A stretch of 64,000 bases of DNA from Pseudonocardia sp. HH130629-09 (lineage in GTDB: Bacteria > Actinomycetota > Actinomycetes > Mycobacteriales > Pseudonocardiaceae): the NCBI RefSeq assembly GCF_001294645.1, contig NZ_CP011868.1:5394001-5458000 (forward strand), in the 5' to 3' direction. Below, piece by piece: positions 1 through 7,707 of the stretch. Under the pieces are notes generated by a model. It searched no databases, had not been told where the DNA came from, and was given only the letters and a program-made list of their open reading frames with translations. Each line of letters begins with the position of its first letter. The first letter of the stretch is position 1. A program made the translations under genes and the position numbers.

Positions 1-158
1 AAGTTCGACAGGAGCAGGTAGAGGATGACGCCGACGAGGCCCAGACCGCCGCCCGCACCGGCCACCCGGCCGCCGACCCCGCCGCCCCGGCCGCCGCCGG
101 ACCCGCGCAGGTCGTCCACGCCGGACGTGTCGAGCCGGGCGTTCTCGTCGAACCGCAC
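1..158 (-). CDS. Neutral zinc metallopeptidase, N-terminal part (runs off window)
   Basis: The first 52 codons of a leftward gene lie at the window edge, from a GTG start at 158 preceded by GGGAGGACGAC as ribosome-binding site. The encoded start (VRFDENARLDTSGVDDLRG), followed by a Gly-rich stretch and one hydrophobic membrane segment (LVGVILYLLL), is the characteristic N-terminus of the YpfJ/KPN_02809 family of putative neutral zinc metallopeptidases, which are membrane-anchored with the catalytic domain outside. The HExxH region would lie beyond the window, so the peptidase assignment rests on the N-terminal signature only. Confidence 0.65.
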   Translation of the reverse strand, partial: MRFDENARLDTSGVDDLRGSGGGRGGGVGGRVAGAGGGLGLVGVILYLLLSN

Positions 159-220
159 GTCGTCCTCCCGAGATGAGACCGGGGGAATCCCACCACATCG
201 CGCCGGACCGCACCGGCGCG

Positions 221-260
221 GACGTCACCCGCCACCCGTCAGGGGGTGGCGGGTGACGTC
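221..260. terminator. Perfect 17-bp hairpin between convergent-type 3' end of araC gene and upstream of peptidase
   Basis: Arms 221-237 and 244-260 are perfectly complementary (17 bp, GC-rich) around a 6-base loop. The stop codon of the AraC-family gene (239-241) lies in the loop, so the end of that gene forms the left arm. No U tract follows, as is common for actinobacterial terminators. It probably terminates the AraC transcript before the metallopeptidase gene on the same strand. Confidence 0.65.
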
Positions 261-1114
261 CGCCAGGTCGCGGGGGCGCTGCCGTGGGCGGCACGGAAGC
301 GTCGGGCGAAGTAGCCGGGATCGGGGTAGCCGACGCGGACCCCGATGTCGGCGACCGGCAGGTCGGTGGACGTCAACAGCCGGCGCGCCTCCCGCAGTCG
401 CCGCTCGGTGATCCACTGCTGCACGGTCCGTCCGGTCCCGCGCCGCACGACGGTCGTCAGGTGCCCGGGGGTGAGCCCGACGAGCGCAGCGACGTCGCGC
501 AGCGACAGCGGCCCGGCGAACCGCTCCTCGACGACGGCGAACACCGCCGCCAGCAGCGGGTCACCGGACTCGGCGGGCACGTCGTCGACGAGCCGGCCGA
601 GCGCGACCAGCAGCAGGGTGAGGTGGGCGCGGGCGGCCTCGGCGTGGCCGTCGCGGCGACGGGACAGCTCGTCGTCGAGATCGGCGAGACGGCTCCGCCA
701 GGTCGCCCGGTCGCCCGGCGGGACGGCGATCCGCTGCCCGCCGCCGCGGTGGCGACCGACGAACGGGGCGAGCAGCGGATGGTCCCGCCAGGACGCGGGC
801 GCGACCGCCTCCGCGGGGAACAGGACCGACCACAGCTCCCCGGGCGGACCCGTGCTCTCCACGGCGTGGTCGACCACCGCACCGGGCGCGATCACGAACG
901 CGTCGCCCTCGCGGAGGTCCCAGGTGCGTCCGTCGACCCGGTACGCGCACGTACCGCGCACGATGTGGACGAGCATCAGGAAGTCGTGTGCGTGCGCGCC
1001 CCGCACCCGCGGCAGGGTCACCCCCGACCCGTCGACGTGCTGTACCGAGATCGGTACCGGCGAGTGGGCGAAGCCGACGAGCGGGACATCCGAACTTCGT
1101 CCCATCACGCCCAT
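239..1114 (-). CDS. AraC-family transcriptional regulator
   Basis: A 291-residue regulator with an N-terminal cupin-like sensing domain (about residues 20-110) and a C-terminal double helix-turn-helix DNA-binding domain (about 190-288). The second half carries typical AraC features: the first HTH around LSLRDVAALVGLTPGHL, and the second around PVADIGVRVGY with the conserved YFARRFRAAHG signature. It is transcribed divergently from a small methyltransferase gene and probably controls it; this is inferred from orientation and a shared inverted repeat. Starts at 1114 or 1105 (ATG) are both possible; the latter removes three residues. The ligand is unknown. Confidence 0.85.
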   Translation of the reverse strand: MGVMGRSSDVPLVGFAHSPVPISVQHVDGSGVTLPRVRGAHAHDFLMLVHIVRGTCAYRVDGRTWDLREGDAFVIAPGAVVDHAVESTGPPGELWSVLFPAEAVAPASWRDHPLLAPFVGRHRGGGQRIAVPPGDRATWRSRLADLDDELSRRRDGHAEAARAHLTLLLVALGRLVDDVPAESGDPLLAAVFAVVEERFAGPLSLRDVAALVGLTPGHLTTVVRRGTGRTVQQWITERRLREARRLLTSTDLPVADIGVRVGYPDPGYFARRFRAAHGSAPATWRTSPATP

Positions 1115-1174
1115 GGATCGTGCCTGGTGGGCAGCTGGAACGCCAGCAAGACTGGATGAGGAACACGAAGTTCG
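1091..1174. promoter_or_regulatory. Split inverted repeat flanking the araC / methyltransferase divergent promoters
   Basis: CGAACTTCGT at 1091-1100 and its exact reverse complement ACGAAGTTCG at 1165-1174 flank the 75-bp intergenic region. One arm lies in the first codons of the AraC gene and the other 15 bp ahead of the methyltransferase start. Such paired half-sites suit a looping or dual-site AraC regulator. Candidate operator by position and symmetry only. Confidence 0.4.
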
Positions 1175-1188
1175 TCCGAAGGGAACCG

Positions 1189-1887
1189 ATGACCACGCAC
1201 GCCCACACGCCCGCGCTCGTCAGCTCGTGGCTGTTGCCCGGCTACGACACGGTGGCCCGGCTCGGTGCCGCCGTCCCGATGTACTGGCGACTGCTGGCCC
1301 AGGCCGGCATCGGTCCGCGGGACCGCGTGCTGGAGATCGGCTGCGGCACAGGGAACGTCCTGCTGCGCGCGAAGGAGGCCGTTCCGACGGCCACCGTGCG
1401 CGGCGTCGACCCCGACCCGGAGGCGATCTCCATGGCCCGTCGCAAGGCCGCCGAGGCCGGCGTCGAGCTGGAGCTGCACGTCGGTGTGGCCGAGGACCTG
1501 CCCCTCGACGACGGCAGCGTCGACCGGGTCCTGTCCTCGCTGATGCTGCACCACGTCGCCGCCGACGCCCGGGCCGCGGCGCTGCGGGAGGCTCACCGCG
1601 TCCTGGCACCGGGCGGGAGCCTGCACCTGGTCGACCTCGACCACGACCCGCGCACCGGCGGGCGGATGCACGGCGTCACCAGGGTGCTGTCGCTGTTGGC
1701 CCGCCTCGATCCCGCCCACCGCCGTTCCCGGCGCGGCGGTCACGGCGACCACGGGGGCCACGGCCACGGGCACGACGCGCCGCCGGTTCCGGAGCTGCTC
1801 GCCGCCGCGGGGTTCAGCGCCGCGGCGGTGGTCGGTCACGGGTCCACGAGGATGGGGCCGGTCACCTACTACCGCGCGGAGCGCTGA
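1189..1887 (+). CDS. Class I SAM-dependent methyltransferase with a His-rich segment
   Basis: A 232-residue methyltransferase. Motif I is VLEIGCGTGN (residues 47-56), followed by the acidic GVDPDPE strand-2 motif and LMLHHV (motif IV region), matching the ubiquinone/menaquinone-methyltransferase-like fold. Residues 184-196 form a Gly/His run (GGHGDHGGHGHGHD), unusual for this family and suggestive of divalent metal binding. The start at 1189 was chosen because GAAGGGA precedes it closely; the longer frame overlaps the AraC gene. It is divergent from the AraC regulator. The substrate cannot be told from sequence; a metal or metalloid substrate is possible but speculative. Confidence 0.75.
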   Translation: MTTHAHTPALVSSWLLPGYDTVARLGAAVPMYWRLLAQAGIGPRDRVLEIGCGTGNVLLRAKEAVPTATVRGVDPDPEAISMARRKAAEAGVELELHVGVAEDLPLDDGSVDRVLSSLMLHHVAADARAAALREAHRVLAPGGSLHLVDLDHDPRTGGRMHGVTRVLSLLARLDPAHRRSRRGGHGDHGGHGHGHDAPPVPELLAAAGFSAAAVVGHGSTRMGPVTYYRAER

Positions 1888-1910
1888 GCGGGCCCCGTTA
1901 CCCTCCCTGC

Positions 1911-1993
1911 GGAAGCGTGGCAGAGCGGCCGAATGCACCCGCCTTGAAAGCGGGCGTCCGAAAGGACCGGGGGTTCGAATCCCCCCGCTTCCG
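1911..1993 (+). tRNA. tRNA-Ser(UGA)
   Basis: Acceptor GGAAGCG pairs with CGCTTCC, followed by G as discriminator. The anticodon stem CCCGC/GCGGG carries loop CTTGAAA (anticodon TGA). A long variable arm (CGTCC-GAAA-GGAC) marks a class II tRNA, and the T arm GGGGG-TTCGAAT-CCCCC is perfect. CCA is not encoded. Its 3' half is the integration site of the adjoining AICE. Confidence 0.97.
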
Positions 1994-1994
1994 C
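1941..1994 (+). repeat. attL: 54-bp direct repeat, 3' end of tRNA-Ser
   Basis: Bases 1941-1994 are identical to 13093-13146 and diverge immediately outside on both sides. The repeat runs from the anticodon stem to one base past the tRNA 3' end, so integration keeps the tRNA intact. The integrase gene begins its stop codon only 26 bp away, the usual int-attachment arrangement. Confidence 0.93.
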
Positions 1995-2019
1995 AACAGG
2001 TCAGAGGCATGATCAGCGA

Positions 2020-3231
2020 TCACGACCCGTCCTCCTGCCCCTCGTTGACAGCAACCGGTGACAGCAACGCGCCGGTGACAGCGGTGCTCAGCTGGGTCAG
2101 AGCGGCGGCCTTCTCGTCGAGGTTGCCGTGGGCGTAGACGGTCATGGTGACCTTGACGTCGCTGTGCCCGACGATCTCCCGGACCACGTGCGGCGGAACC
2201 CCGAGGGCGAGTAGCAGCGACACCGCGGTGTGCCGCAGATCGTGGAACCGCATCCGCCCGAGGCCGGCCGCCGTGCGGATCACGTGCCACTGCGCGGCGA
2301 GCGTGCGCGGCGAGACGTGCCCGCCCAGCGCCGAGCTGAACACGAGACCGGTCTCCGTCCAGCGGTCCCCGGCGCTCTCCCGGTCGGCTTCCTGCCGCTC
2401 ACGGTGCTCTTGCAGCGCGTCGACGACGGTCGCGGGCAGCGGGACGACCCGGCGGGACGCCCGGGACTTCGGCGGCCCGAGGTGCACGCGGCCGTTGGCC
2501 CAGGTGAGCGACTGGCGCACGACGAGCTTCCCGGCGTCGAGGTCGACGGCGTCCCAGGCCAGGCCCAGCAGCTCCCCGCGCCGCATCCCGAGCACGATCG
2601 CGCACAGGTACAGCGCGTACAGCCGGTCGTCGGCGATCCGAGTGAGCAGCGCGCGGGCCGCTACCGGGTCGAGGCTGACCCCCACGTCGTACTCGGGGTT
2701 GGAGACCTGCACGAGCTTGGCGACGTTGCGGCTGATCAGCTCCTCACGCACCGCGTTGGAGAGCGCGTTCCGCAGCACTGCGTGGGCGAACTGGACCATC
2801 CGTGGCGAGAGCCTCCGGACCCCGCCGCCGCTGCCGCTGATCTCCTTCTCCCGGAGCACGGCGAGCAGCCGCCGGACGTCGGCCGGGCCGAGCTCGTCGA
2901 GCTTCTTGCGCCCGATCACCGGCACGATGTGCAGCCTGACCAGCGACTCGTAGCTGTTGAACGTGGTCGCCCGCTTCTCAGGGCGGACGACGTGCTCCAG
3001 CCAGTAGTCCAGGTACGCGGCGACGGTCTGCCGCTCACGGGCCCGCGGAATGCCGTCGTCGGCCTGGCGCATCAGGTCGTCGAGCTTCCCTCGGACCTCG
3101 TCGCGGGTGCGGCCGTAGACGTAGACCCGGCGCCGGCCACCGCCGGAGACGGGCACGAACGCGGCGGCGGTGTAGCGCCCGTCGGCGCGCCTGTAGATCG
3201 ACCCCTCGCCGTTCGCGCGCTTGCGGGCCAT
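2020..3231 (-). CDS. int: AICE tyrosine-type site-specific integrase
   Basis: A 403-residue tyrosine recombinase that inserts and excises the AICE at tRNA-Ser. The N-terminal arm-binding region (about 1-60) has an AP2-like basic start. A core-binding SAM-like domain spans about 65-160 and the catalytic domain about 185-385. The active-site set is visible: R217 in RRGE, H330 and R333 in HDLR, H356 in VGHSD, and nucleophile Y366 in TVYAHG. Its ATG overlaps the TGA of the upstream excisionase (ATGA), so the two are translationally coupled. Its stop lies beside attL. Confidence 0.95.
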   Translation of the reverse strand: MARKRANGEGSIYRRADGRYTAAAFVPVSGGGRRRVYVYGRTRDEVRGKLDDLMRQADDGIPRARERQTVAAYLDYWLEHVVRPEKRATTFNSYESLVRLHIVPVIGRKKLDELGPADVRRLLAVLREKEISGSGGGVRRLSPRMVQFAHAVLRNALSNAVREELISRNVAKLVQVSNPEYDVGVSLDPVAARALLTRIADDRLYALYLCAIVLGMRRGELLGLAWDAVDLDAGKLVVRQSLTWANGRVHLGPPKSRASRRVVPLPATVVDALQEHRERQEADRESAGDRWTETGLVFSSALGGHVSPRTLAAQWHVIRTAAGLGRMRFHDLRHTAVSLLLALGVPPHVVREIVGHSDVKVTMTVYAHGNLDEKAAALTQLSTAVTGALLSPVAVNEGQEDGS

Positions 3232-3419
3232 CAGGACGCCTCGCGTTCCTGCTCCACGAGCCGGGCCGCGTACTCGCGCACGGCGTCGACCGGGATGCGC
3301 CGCAGGCTGCCGATCTTGATGGAGGTCAGCTCCTTCGACGCGATCAGCATGTAGACGCGCGAACGCCCGACGTGCAGGGCCTCCGCGACCTCCTCCGCAG
3401 TGAGCAACAGCCGTTGCAT
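3231..3419 (-). CDS. xis: AICE excisionase / MerR-like helix-turn-helix protein
   Basis: A 62-residue protein of the AlpA/excisionase HTH-17 type: LTAEEVAEALHVGRSRVYML forms the winged-helix core, followed by the wing (IGSLRRIPVDAVREYA). It is expected to bind at att and steer Int to excision. The ATG at 3419 has GAGGAG eight bases upstream; an alternative ATG at 3437 overlaps the Rep stop (ATGA) and would add six residues. It lies between rep and int and is coupled to int. Confidence 0.85.
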   Translation of the reverse strand: MQRLLLTAEEVAEALHVGRSRVYMLIASKELTSIKIGSLRRIPVDAVREYAARLVEQEREAS

Positions 3420-3433
3420 GTCCTCGTCTCCTC

Positions 3434-4972
3434 TCATCCGGCTGTCGTGCTGGTCAGTTCCTCGCGGGCGGCACGCCTCCTGGCCCGGGCCTGCGCGGCA
3501 GCGGTGTTGGCCAGCAGGGCATCGGCGGTGGTGTGCCAGCCGATCCCGGCGAAGTGCAGCGAGGAGATGACGACCTCGGTCGTGTCCGCGCCCTCGTCCA
3601 GGCGCTCGACCTCGTCGGCGGCAGGGCGGGGGTTGGCGTGGTCGCGTTGCCAGTCCCGACGCGCCTGCCGCAGCGCCGTGAGCGTGGTCGAGTAGCGGCG
3701 GGAGCGGGTGGAGAAGTGCCCGGCGAAGCCGAGCATGTGCGCCCACCGCCACAGCCGTCCCCAGGACGTCGACCAGTCGTCGGGGTCCCAGCCGACGGGG
3801 CGTTGCCCGAGGCGCCAGCAGGCGTCGATCTGACGGCCGGTGTGGGTGGTGTGGTCGGTGTAGGAGCGCACCGTGTCCGGCCGCAACCGCGTCGAGAGGT
3901 GCCCGGCGGTCTCGGTGGCCTTGGTGGCGTACTTGGCGAGGTAGGCGGCGACGGCGGTCGTGGTGATCTCCGCGGCGTCGTCGAGGTCGCGGGCGGCGAG
4001 CCGGACGGGGCGGGGGTCGACCTGCTCGCCCCAGGCGATCGGCCAGCCCTCGGGTCGGTAGGGATGTGGAGCGGTGGTGAACGAGGTCTCGGTGACCGCT
4101 CCACGGAGCAGCAGGGCGACCTGGGCGGCGGAGATCCCCGGCGGCGGGGACAGGGTCAGGTGGGACAGGGTCGGGTCGGGGTCGCGGCCGTCGAGGCGGA
4201 CCAGGGCGTGCAGGTGCACGGCGCCGCGGGCCTGGAACTCGGCGACCTTGGTGTAGGACAGCCGGAGCTTGTGGCCGGTCAGTTTCTCGAGCTGGCGCAG
4301 GTTGCGGGTGGCGGCGATCATCGTGCGCCGCCACAGCTCCCCGACGTGCAGGTTCCACACCGCCTGGTGCGGGTGGTCGTAGCAGTCCAGACACAACGGC
4401 CGCCCCACCCGCGGGTCATCATCTTCTGTGTGGCGCTCCCAACAGGCGTGACCGGTCCCGTGCTCACAGGACGTGTCGTCGCGGCGGGGCCGGCATGGAA
4501 GTGGCCGGCCGCGTCGGTCGGTGCGGTGGCTGTGGACCGGGCCGAACGAGGGGGCGGTGACGGTCAGGAACACGCACGGGTGCCCGGCCACCGAGGCGGG
4601 GGTGCCTTTGCCGCCGACGAGGCCGGCGGTGACGAGCTGGAAGGTGTCGGCGCGGTAGGTCTCCGCACACGAGGGGCAGACGGAGGCGCGGCGGTTGCCG
4701 CAGGCGGTGTAGATCAGGCCGTCGGGCATCTGCGCGGTGTGGCGCTCGGAGGTGAAGCGGCCGGTGGCCTGTTCGACGCGGAACACGGTACCGGACAGTC
4801 GGATGGGGTGGGCGCATCCGGCGGCAGGGGTGACGTGGCGCAGCCAGCCCGCGAAGTCCTCGCGACGGCCAGCGGCGGTCACGAGGTCGGCGGTGGGAGT
4901 GGTTCCGGCCAGGCGGGACAGGCGTCGGGCCGCGAGGTCCTCGACGGTCGCGGAGCCGTGGCCGGTGCCCAT
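3434..4972 (-). CDS. AICE replication initiator (RepSA-like, HUH type)
   Basis: A 512-residue initiator. A Cys-rich zinc region (CGNRR...CPSCAETYRADTF) lies around residues 90-112 and a second Cys cluster around 165-200. The HUH motif GAVHLHALVRLDG falls in the middle, and AAYLAKYATKA further on supplies candidate catalytic tyrosines. These are the features of pSAM2 RepSA-like rolling-circle initiators. ATG at 4972 overlaps the upstream stop (TGATG). The next gene's alternative start overlaps its TGA. It supports replication of the excised circle. Confidence 0.85.
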   Translation of the reverse strand: MGTGHGSATVEDLAARRLSRLAGTTPTADLVTAAGRREDFAGWLRHVTPAAGCAHPIRLSGTVFRVEQATGRFTSERHTAQMPDGLIYTACGNRRASVCPSCAETYRADTFQLVTAGLVGGKGTPASVAGHPCVFLTVTAPSFGPVHSHRTDRRGRPLPCRPRRDDTSCEHGTGHACWERHTEDDDPRVGRPLCLDCYDHPHQAVWNLHVGELWRRTMIAATRNLRQLEKLTGHKLRLSYTKVAEFQARGAVHLHALVRLDGRDPDPTLSHLTLSPPPGISAAQVALLLRGAVTETSFTTAPHPYRPEGWPIAWGEQVDPRPVRLAARDLDDAAEITTTAVAAYLAKYATKATETAGHLSTRLRPDTVRSYTDHTTHTGRQIDACWRLGQRPVGWDPDDWSTSWGRLWRWAHMLGFAGHFSTRSRRYSTTLTALRQARRDWQRDHANPRPAADEVERLDEGADTTEVVISSLHFAGIGWHTTADALLANTAAAQARARRRAAREELTSTTAG

Positions 4973-5313
4973 CACGCCACCCGAGCCGACGCCGCCGACG
5001 CAGCGGCCGCGGCCGTGGTGCGGGCGTAGTCGCGGGCGGACTGGGCCCAGTCCGCGGCCGCGCGCAGAGCGGCGCCCTCGGCATCGGACGCGGCCATGAC
5101 GAAGACCATCGGGATCGTGTGATCGGTGACCGTCGCGCGGGCCAGGACGTGCCACCAACGGGCGTCGCGGGAGTACAGCGCGGCCAGCGTCGTGGCCCAC
5201 TCGACCGAGGTCAGGGCGCCGCGGCCGTGCCGAACCGAGACCGCGTTGCGGGCGGCTGAGGAGCGACGCAGTCCGGCATAGACCAGGTCCGCGGTTGTCG
5301 GTCGGCCGGTCAC
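4972..5313 (-). CDS. Small AICE protein between ftsK and rep
   Basis: A 113-residue protein with GTG start at 5313 overlapping the FtsK stop (GTGA) and a stop overlapping the rep start. It is mostly helical; the C-terminus is Ala-rich (DYARTTAAAAASAASARVA). No catalytic motif or membrane segment is visible. Position corresponds to small spread/transfer-associated genes of other AICEs, but the family is not recognised. The tight overlaps on both sides indicate a real gene. Confidence 0.6.
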   Translation of the reverse strand: MTGRPTTADLVYAGLRRSSAARNAVSVRHGRGALTSVEWATTLAALYSRDARWWHVLARATVTDHTIPMVFVMAASDAEGAALRAAADWAQSARDYARTTAAAAASAASARVA

Positions 5314-6281
5314 GACGTACCCCCAGGGGCGGTGGTGTCGTCGAGGTCCTGGCCGAGCGCGATCCCGGCGGCGAGGCGGCCCAGCGCGGCCCGCTCGGCC
5401 AGGGCGTACACCTGGGCATCGGACAGGTGCGCGGCCTTGATCCGGCGCGGGATGCCGCCTTCGGCGAGCAGGAACCCGATCCCCTTCGCCTCCGGAGCGA
5501 CGCTCGCGGCGGAGTGTCCGCGGGAGGCCCAGCCGTGTCCGAGGACGATGTCGGAACTGGTGTCGGTGGTGCAGCGGAATGCCCACCGGTACCCGAACAG
5601 GTCCCGCAGCGACGTGGGGATGATGTCCGCCGACGGGCGCTGCGTCGCGGCGACGACGATGATCCCCGCCGCCCGACCGCGGGCCACGAGGTCGCGGACG
5701 AGGACGGAGAAGGCTTCCTGCTCGCGCTTGGTGCCGGCGGTGGCGGAGAAGTAGGCCAGCTCGTCGAGGACCACCACGACCGGCGGGACCCCGTCGGCGG
5801 GGGCGATCTTGCGGCGCCGTTCGTCGTCGAGGACGGCGTAGCGCTGGTCCATCTCGGACTGCAGGTCGAGCAGGGCGGAGATCGCGTCGGACAGGTCGTT
5901 GGCGACGAACCGGTCGGCGCAGCCCCGCCAGAGGCCGAGTTCGACGATCTTGCCGTCGAACAGCCACAGGCGGCAGTCGGTCGCGAGGGCGGCGTGGGCG
6001 ACGATGTTGTTCAACCCGACGGACTTCCCGGCGCCGGGCTCACCGGCCAGGAGCATGTTGCGGTACATCAGCGGGACGCGGACCGGGCGGCCGTCCTCGT
6101 CGGTGCCCAGGTGGATCGGCTCCCAGATCGACGGCCCGACCTCGGCGCGGTGTTCGCGGCGGTGGGCGCGGTACTCGTCGACCCAGCGGGCCAGCACCAG
6201 CAGCGGCCGCACCAGGCGGCGCGGCGCGGTGTCCTCGGCGGCCGGGACGGGCAGCGGCAGGGTGGGCCGGTGCTCAGACAT
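5310..6281 (-). CDS. FtsK/SpoIIIE-type DNA translocase (AICE transfer protein)
   Basis: A 323-residue motor that pumps double-stranded AICE DNA into recipients in mycelial conjugation. Walker A GEPGAGKS is at residues 80-87, Walker B VVVVLDE at 168-174, with the FtsK-family ATQRPSADIIPTSLRD segment after it. It lacks the long membrane domain of chromosomal FtsK; the adjacent membrane protein may provide anchoring. The ATG at 6281 was chosen because it overlaps the upstream gene's stop by eight bases and has GGTGGGGAC before it. An in-frame start at 6323 would lie deep in the neighbour. Confidence 0.9.
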   Translation of the reverse strand: MSEHRPTLPLPVPAAEDTAPRRLVRPLLVLARWVDEYRAHRREHRAEVGPSIWEPIHLGTDEDGRPVRVPLMYRNMLLAGEPGAGKSVGLNNIVAHAALATDCRLWLFDGKIVELGLWRGCADRFVANDLSDAISALLDLQSEMDQRYAVLDDERRRKIAPADGVPPVVVVLDELAYFSATAGTKREQEAFSVLVRDLVARGRAAGIIVVAATQRPSADIIPTSLRDLFGYRWAFRCTTDTSSDIVLGHGWASRGHSAASVAPEAKGIGFLLAEGGIPRRIKAAHLSDAQVYALAERAALGRLAAGIALGQDLDDTTAPGGTS

Positions 6282-7095
6282 AGTCCGACCAGTCCCCACC
6301 CCGACCACCGTCGGACGGGCCATCCAGCGCGGGACGCGGAGCCACTGCAGGAAGCGGCAGCGCCGGGCGAGCGGGTGCCGGGCGGGCCGTGCGCGGGGCC
6401 GGGACTCGCGGCGTCGGGTCGTCGGGCCAGCCGTGGTCGTGGACGTCGCCGGCCGCGTAGCGGAACAGGTCCGAGCGGATCAGGTTCGGCGCGAGCGGGT
6501 CGCGGCGGACGATCTCGACCCGCACCACGGTGGTGAACCGCGGCCACACGATCACCCGGGCCTCGCGGGCGAAGCACGCCGACGCCAGCTCCTCGGCCTG
6601 CTCCGCCACCGCGGCCGGACCGATCCCGGCCCGCAGGACGACCCACACCGCTTCCCCGACGCGGGTCGGGCGGGCCCAGACGGTGAGCGGGCAGGCGCGG
6701 GAGCGGGCGTTGAGGACCCGGCACTCCAACAGCGCCTGCCGGACGCGGTGGCGGGTCAGGACCGCCTGCCCCCGGTGGAACAGGTAGCGGCGCGTCCACG
6801 GCAGCCCGACCAGCACCAGGGCGACGGCGACGAACACCGCGACCCTGGTGGAGGTGTCCCAGCCGGTGTCGGGGACCGCGACCCAGCGGCCCGCGGAGTC
6901 GCGGACGTGGTCCGGGCCCAGCCACACCCAGGCGGTGAGCAGGACCGCGGCGGCGGCGAGTTCAGCGCGCAGTCGCAGCAGCAGCGCGGCGACGCGGACG
7001 ACGGGGTTGCGGGGCGGCACGGAGATGATCTCGAACGAGTCCACACGGGACTTCCCGAGACCGAACGAGCGGGACGGAGCAGCAGAGCGAGCCAT
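6274..7095 (-). CDS. AICE membrane protein upstream of the translocase
   Basis: A 273-residue protein (from ATG 7095) with two predicted transmembrane helices near residues 35-55 (LAAAAVLLTAWVWL) and 80-105 (VAVFVAVALVLVGL), then a soluble region and a Pro/Arg-rich tail. This architecture is common immediately upstream of ftsK-like tra genes in AICEs and suggests a membrane partner of the translocase. The longer frame from 7185 lacks a ribosome-binding site. The exact family is not recognised; a transfer role is inferred from neighbours. Confidence 0.65.
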   Translation of the reverse strand: MARSAAPSRSFGLGKSRVDSFEIISVPPRNPVVRVAALLLRLRAELAAAAVLLTAWVWLGPDHVRDSAGRWVAVPDTGWDTSTRVAVFVAVALVLVGLPWTRRYLFHRGQAVLTRHRVRQALLECRVLNARSRACPLTVWARPTRVGEAVWVVLRAGIGPAAVAEQAEELASACFAREARVIVWPRFTTVVRVEIVRRDPLAPNLIRSDLFRYAAGDVHDHGWPDDPTPRVPAPRTARPAPARPALPLPAVAPRPALDGPSDGGRGGDWSDYV

Positions 7096-7197
7096 GACGG
7101 GGCCTTCCGGGCGCAGGGGGCGGACGAGGCGGGCGGCGGGGTGCGGGCCGGGACACCGGGGAAAGAGCGCCCCGACCCGCACCACCGACCAGCGAGG

Positions 7198-7521
7198 TCA
7201 GGACGCCTTGGACGCCGGGGCGTGGGCGGGCTCGATCCGGTCGGCCTTGAATGCCACACCGGCCCGCTGGCCCTGCTGCCACGGGATCGCGACCAGACCC
7301 ACCGGACGCACCTCCGCGCCCTGCTCCACCGCCGGAGCCCCCGGCGTGGTGATCGTCAGGATCTCCGCGCCCTCGGCGTCGACCTTGACCAGCTGCGTGG
7401 TGAACAGCGGCGTACCGGTCTGCCGGTCCGTGCGCTGACGGCCGTCCATGTCGTTCTTCGGACGCGGGGCCGCGCCGACGGTGTAGCGGGTGCCGCTGGT
7501 GTCGACCTTGATCGTCGCCAT
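7198..7521 (-). CDS. SCO3933-family AICE regulatory protein
   Basis: A 107-residue protein opening MATIKVDTSGTRYTVG, with the conserved middle TDRQTGTPLFTTQLV and end RAGVAFKADRI. This pattern matches SCO3933-family regulatory proteins, found as the first gene of AICE replication/transfer operons and related in position to pSAM2 Pra. ATG at 7521 has an excellent AGGAGG seven bases upstream. It is the first gene of the leftward operon and probably promotes its expression or replication; the molecular mechanism is not evident from sequence. Confidence 0.7.
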   Translation of the reverse strand: MATIKVDTSGTRYTVGAAPRPKNDMDGRQRTDRQTGTPLFTTQLVKVDAEGAEILTITTPGAPAVEQGAEVRPVGLVAIPWQQGQRAGVAFKADRIEPAHAPASKAS

Positions 7522-7707
7522 GACGGTCCTCCTGGGACTCAGCCGCTCGTGTCCCGAACCCTTCGGGAGCGACTGAAGCCAGGCTGACCTGCGAGAACAG
7601 TCATCTCTGTCCCGCTCGTGAACCACTTCGACCCGACTTCTCCCGAATGAGTCTCATTTTTGTCTCACGCGGGTTAGACTGCTGGTCACGGCCACGGAGG
7701 GGGTCCC
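7522..7707. promoter_or_regulatory. AICE divergent control region with an operator-like palindrome
   Basis: This 186-bp region separates the leftward core operon from the rightward XRE regulator. It is relatively AT-rich. It holds the palindrome ATGAGTCTCAT (7647-7657) followed by a second GTCTCA half (7662-7667), 11 bp downstream of the first (7651-7656). A plausible -10 (TTAGACT, 7674-7680) precedes the regulator, which has GGAGGGGG as ribosome-binding site. Likely binding site of the divergent XRE protein. Confidence 0.5.
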
